Below, piece by piece: positions 60,746 through 64,000 of a stretch of DNA of 64,000 bases. Numbering within the stretch: the first letter of the stretch is position 1; every line of letters starts with the position of its first letter. Source of the stretch: Pengzhenrongella sp031582905 (GTDB lineage Bacteria > Actinomycetota > Actinomycetes > Actinomycetales > Cellulomonadaceae); assembly GCF_031582905.1 (NCBI RefSeq), contig NZ_CP133990.1, positions 1,240,001 through 1,304,000 on the forward strand, given 5' to 3'. The notes beneath the pieces are model-generated. The model was not told the DNA's origin. It ran no database searches and saw only the letters and a list, made by a program, of their open reading frames with translations. The position numbers and the translations under genes are program-made.

Positions 60746-62491
60746 GTGCTCGTCCGACTCCTGCGCCACGGCCTGCGCCCCTACCGCGGGGCGGTGGCCG
60801 CGGTGCTCATGCTCCAGGTCGTGCAGACCATCGCGACGCTCGTGCTGCCGTCCCTCAACGCCGACCTCATCGACCGCGGCGTGGCCACCGGCGACACCGG
60901 GTACATCCTGCGGCTCGGCGCCGTGATGCTCGTCATCAGCGCCCTCCAGGTCGTCTCGGCGGTCGTCGCCGTGTACTTCGGCGCCCGGGCGGCCACGGCG
61001 CTCGGGCGGGACGTGCGCGGCCGGCTGTTCACGCACGTCCAGACGTTCTCCGCGCAGGAGGTCGGTCGGTTCGGGGCGCCGTCGCTCATCACGCGGACCA
61101 CCAACGACGTCCAGCAGGTGCAGATGGTCCTGTTGTTCGGGCTGACGCTCATGGTGGTCGCGCCGATCATGCTGGTCGGTGGTGTGGCCATGGCGCTGCG
61201 CGAGGACGTCTCGCTGTCCGCGCTGCTGCTCGTCGCCGTCCCGGTCCTCGCGGTGACCATCGCGCTCATCGTGCGGCGGATGATCCCGCACTTCCGCGTC
61301 ATGCAGCAGCGCATCGACCGCATCAACGGGGTGCTGCGCGAGCAGATCGCGGGCATCCGGGTCATCCGGGCGTTCGTGCGCGAGCGGCGCGAATCCGAGC
61401 GCTTCGCCTCCGCCAGCACCGACCTCATGGCGACGTCGGTCCGGGTCGGTCACCTCATGGCGCTCATGTTCCCCACGGTCATGCTCGTGATGAACGCGAC
61501 GAGCGTCGCCGTGGTGTGGTTCGGCGGGCGGCGGGTCGACGCCGGGGAGATGCAGGTCGGTGCGCTCATCGCCTTCCTCAGCTACATCATGTACATCCTC
61601 ATGGCGGTGATGATGGCCACGATGATGTTCGTCATGGTGCCGCGCGCGGTCGTGGCCGCCGAGCGCATCACCGCCGTCCTCGACACCGAGCCCAGCGTCC
61701 GGCCGCCGGCCACGCCGCGCCGCCCTGCCCCCGCCCCGGACGGGCGTCGCGGGCACCTCGAGCTGCGCGACGTCGACTTCCGCTACCCGGGGGCGGAGGC
61801 CGGCGTCCTGCACGGCGTCAGCCTCGTCGCCGAGCCCGGACGCACGACGGCGATCATCGGCTCGACCGGAGCCGGCAAGACCACGCTGCTCAACCTCGTG
61901 CCGCGGCTGTTCGAGGCGACCGGGGGCGCGGTGCTCGTGGACGGCGTGGACGTCCGCGACCGGGTGCCGGAGGAGCTGTGGGCCGGCATCGGGCTCGTGC
62001 CGCAGAAGGCGTTCCTGTTCGGCGGGACCGTCGCGTCGAACCTGCGCTACGGCAAGACCGACGCGTCCGACGACGAGCTCTGGCACGCGCTCGAGGTCGC
62101 GCAGGCGCGCGACTTCGTCGAGCGGCTCGACGGCGGCCTGGACGGCGCGGTCGCCCAGGGCGGCACGAACCTGTCCGGCGGCCAACGGCAGCGCCTCGCG
62201 ATCGCCCGCGCCCTGGTCCGTCGCCCGTCGCTGTACCTGTTCGACGACGCCTTCTCCGCGCTCGACGTCGCGACCGACGCGCGGCTGCGCGCCGCGCTGG
62301 AGCCCGAGACGCGCGACGCGACCGTGGTCGTCGTCGCGCAGCGGATCGCGACCATCCGGGGCGCCGACCGCATCGTCGTGCTCGACGAGGGCGCCGTCGT
62401 CGCGACCGGCGACCACGACTCGCTCATGGCCACCTCGGAGACCTATCGCGAGATCGTCCTGTCCCAGCTCAGCGCGCAGGAGGCGGCGTGA
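60746..62491 (+). CDS. ABC exporter half-transporter, first subunit
   Basis: A 581-residue exporter subunit: six membrane helices in the first 320 residues, then the ATPase with Walker A GSTGAGKTTLLNLVPRL, Q-loop GLVPQKAFLFGGTV, signature NLSGGQRQRLAIARALV, and LYLFDDAFSALD where Asp replaces the catalytic Glu, the sign of a degenerate site in heterodimeric exporters. GTG 60746 has CGGAGG 6 nt upstream and a TAGGAT -10 box at 60682-60687; an in-frame ATG at 60641 is less likely because it lies before that box. Pairs with the next gene. Confidence 0.93.
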   Translation: MLVRLLRHGLRPYRGAVAAVLMLQVVQTIATLVLPSLNADLIDRGVATGDTGYILRLGAVMLVISALQVVSAVVAVYFGARAATALGRDVRGRLFTHVQTFSAQEVGRFGAPSLITRTTNDVQQVQMVLLFGLTLMVVAPIMLVGGVAMALREDVSLSALLLVAVPVLAVTIALIVRRMIPHFRVMQQRIDRINGVLREQIAGIRVIRAFVRERRESERFASASTDLMATSVRVGHLMALMFPTVMLVMNATSVAVVWFGGRRVDAGEMQVGALIAFLSYIMYILMAVMMATMMFVMVPRAVVAAERITAVLDTEPSVRPPATPRRPAPAPDGRRGHLELRDVDFRYPGAEAGVLHGVSLVAEPGRTTAIIGSTGAGKTTLLNLVPRLFEATGGAVLVDGVDVRDRVPEELWAGIGLVPQKAFLFGGTVASNLRYGKTDASDDELWHALEVAQARDFVERLDGGLDGAVAQGGTNLSGGQRQRLAIARALVRRPSLYLFDDAFSALDVATDARLRAALEPETRDATVVVVAQRIATIRGADRIVVLDEGAVVATGDHDSLMATSETYREIVLSQLSAQEAA

Positions 62492-64000
62492 GCAGCGCGA
62501 TCGGCCCGCGCGGCCGCACCGCGGCAGACGGCTCGCCCGCCGGGGGCCAGCCCGCCGCCGGCGGTGGCCCCGCCGGGACGGCACCCACCACCGGACCCGC
62601 ACCGGTGCCACCAGGAGCCGGCACCGCGGTCCCGCGGCGGCCCCCGCGCCCCGGGCACGGCCCGATGGGCGGCATGGGCATGCCCGCCGAGAAGTCGATG
62701 GACTTCACCGGCTCGGGACGCCGACTCCTGCGCGCGCTCGCCCCCGAGCGGGCCCGCATCGCCGCCGTCGTCGTGCTGTGCGTGCTGTCCGTCGCGCTCT
62801 CCGTCTCCGGGCCCAAGCTCCTCGGCACGGCGACCGACCTGGTGTTCTCGGGCTTCATCGCCCGCGGGCTGCCCGCGGGGACCACGCAGGCCGAGGCGAT
62901 CGCGGGCCTGCGGGCCCAGGGCGAGGACCGGCTCGCCGACGTGGTCAGCGGCATGACCCTGGTGCCCGGCACCGGCGTCGACACCGGCCGGCTGGCCACC
63001 GTGCTGCTGACCGTGCTGGCCGTCTACGTCGGGGCCTTCGGGTTCGGCTGGTGGCAGGGCCGCCTGACCACGGACATCGTGCAGCGCAGCACCTTCCGGC
63101 TGCGGGCCGACGTGGAGGCCAAGCTGTCCCGGCTGCCGCTGCGCTACGTCGACCGCCAGGAGCGCGGCGAGGTCCTCTCGCGCGTCACCAACGACATCGA
63201 CAACGTCGCCCAGACCCTCCAGCAGACCCTCGCCCAGCTCGTCACCGCGCTGCTCACCGTGATCGGCGTGCTCGCGATGATGGTGTGGATCTCCCCCTGC
63301 TCGCCCTCGTCGCGCTGGTCACCGTCCCGCTGTCGATCGCCGTCACGGTGGCGATCGCCAAGCGGTCGCAGCCGCAGTTCGTCGCCCAGTGGGCGTGGAC
63401 GGGGCAGGTCAACGCCCACATCGAGGAGATGTACACCGGGCACGCGCTGGTCAAGGTCTTCGGCCACCAGGCGCAGGCGATCGAGACGTTCCGCGAGCGC
63501 AACGAGCAGATGTACGCCGCGAGCTTCCGGGCGCAGTTCATCTCGGGGACGATCCAGCCCGCCATGGGGTTCCTCGCGAACCTCAACTACGTCGCGGTCG
63601 CCGTCGTCGGCGGGCTGCGGGTCGCCTCGGGAGCGCTGACCCTGGGTGACGTGCAGGCGTTCCTGCAGTACTCGCGCCAGTTCACGCAGCCCCTGACGCA
63701 GGTCGCGTCGATGATGAACCTGCTGCAGTCCGGCGTCGCGTCGGCCGAGCGAGTGTTCGAGGTGCTCGACGCCGAGGAGCAGTCGCCGGACCCGCAGCCG
63801 GCCGCCGCGCCGGTGCAGCCGGTACGCGGCCGGGTCGCGTTCGAGGACGTGTCCTTCCGGTACGACCCCGACACCCCGCTCATCGAGCACCTGTCGCTCG
63901 TCGCGGAGCCGGGCAGCACCGTGGCGATCGTCGGGCCGACCGGCGCGGGCAAGACGACGCTGGTCAACCTGCTCCTGCGCTTCTACGAGCTCGACGGTGG
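62488..64000 (+). CDS. ABC exporter half-transporter, second subunit (partial, frame break)
   Basis: Overlaps the first subunit (GTGA at 62488). After an 80-residue Gly/Pro-rich cytoplasmic start with GHGPMGGMGMPAEKSMDF, six membrane helices follow, then the start of the ATPase with Walker A GPTGAGKTTLVNLLLRFYEL at the window edge. The frame breaks at CCCCC 63293-63297; one C restores VWISPLLALVALVTVPLSI. The rest of the ATPase, including its Walker B, is outside the window. The two half-transporters should form a heterodimer exporting a drug or lipid; the substrate is unknown. Confidence 0.92.

Noticed and set aside
58874..62611. A 1245-codon open frame on the minus strand over NfeD, SPFH and the exporter
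   Set aside because: Antisense shadow of three well-supported genes; its translation is low complexity and crosses their boundaries.

Overview
The window is a high-GC (mostly G/C-ending codons), gene-dense actinobacterial chromosome segment. Gene order matches the conserved tlyA-nadK-recN-steA-steB-...-pyrG-nudix and ctaA-ABC-sufRBDCSUT neighbourhoods of Actinobacteria. The rRNA genes, the T-box-controlled eukaryote-type ileS, the InhA-like fabI and the many leaderless promoters fit a member of the Micrococcales, possibly of the Cellulomonas group; the genus is an inference that I could not test.

Layout. 1-8.6 kb: the 3' part of an acyl-CoA-dehydrogenase-fold flavoprotein, a T-box riboswitch with ileS and folC, then a PTS-linked dihydroxyacetone kinase operon (dhaK, dhaL, dhaM fused to HPr). 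8.7-14.5 kb: one complete rrn operon (two promoters, 16S-23S-5S, strong terminator, no spacer tRNA). 15.1-30.7 kb: one long, mostly translationally coupled cluster: a disordered TPR-like protein, HAD phosphatase, small acidic protein, tlyA, nadK, recN, steA, steB, a MraY/WecA-like membrane protein, murJ, a GT4 glycosyltransferase, pyrG and a nudix hydrolase. Several members belong to envelope assembly and cell separation. 30.8-35 kb: a dienelactone-hydrolase-like gene, then on the minus strand a GNAT protein, ctaA and a two-gene ABC exporter. 35-42 kb: the SUF iron-sulfur assembly operon with its SufR repressor. 42-46.5 kb: metallopeptidase, lipoprotein, VOC protein and the biotin transporter bioYMN. 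46.7-56.8 kb: ABC-F protein, SURF1, small conserved genes, fabG-fabI (FAS-II), SixA phosphatase, ThuA-like protein, serB, divergent glgC/glgA. 56.8-64 kb: a conserved hypothetical, an orphan ABC ATPase, NfeD-SPFH membrane pair, and a heterodimeric ABC exporter cut by the window edge.

Sequence quality matters for reading this window. Nineteen genes carry reading-frame breaks; 22 breaks are each repaired by restoring one G or C in a short G/C run, one needs two bases. The same defect in essential genes (pyrG, nadK, sufS) points to a base-calling or assembly artefact, so I annotate these as full-length genes with the break positions given, not as pseudogenes.

I found no CRISPR array, prophage, insertion sequence or tRNA gene. 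The most interesting items are regulatory: an ultrashort-Stem-I translational T-box, a SufR operator that encloses the -10 box of the suf promoter, and a recurring leaderless promoter layout that decides several start codons.
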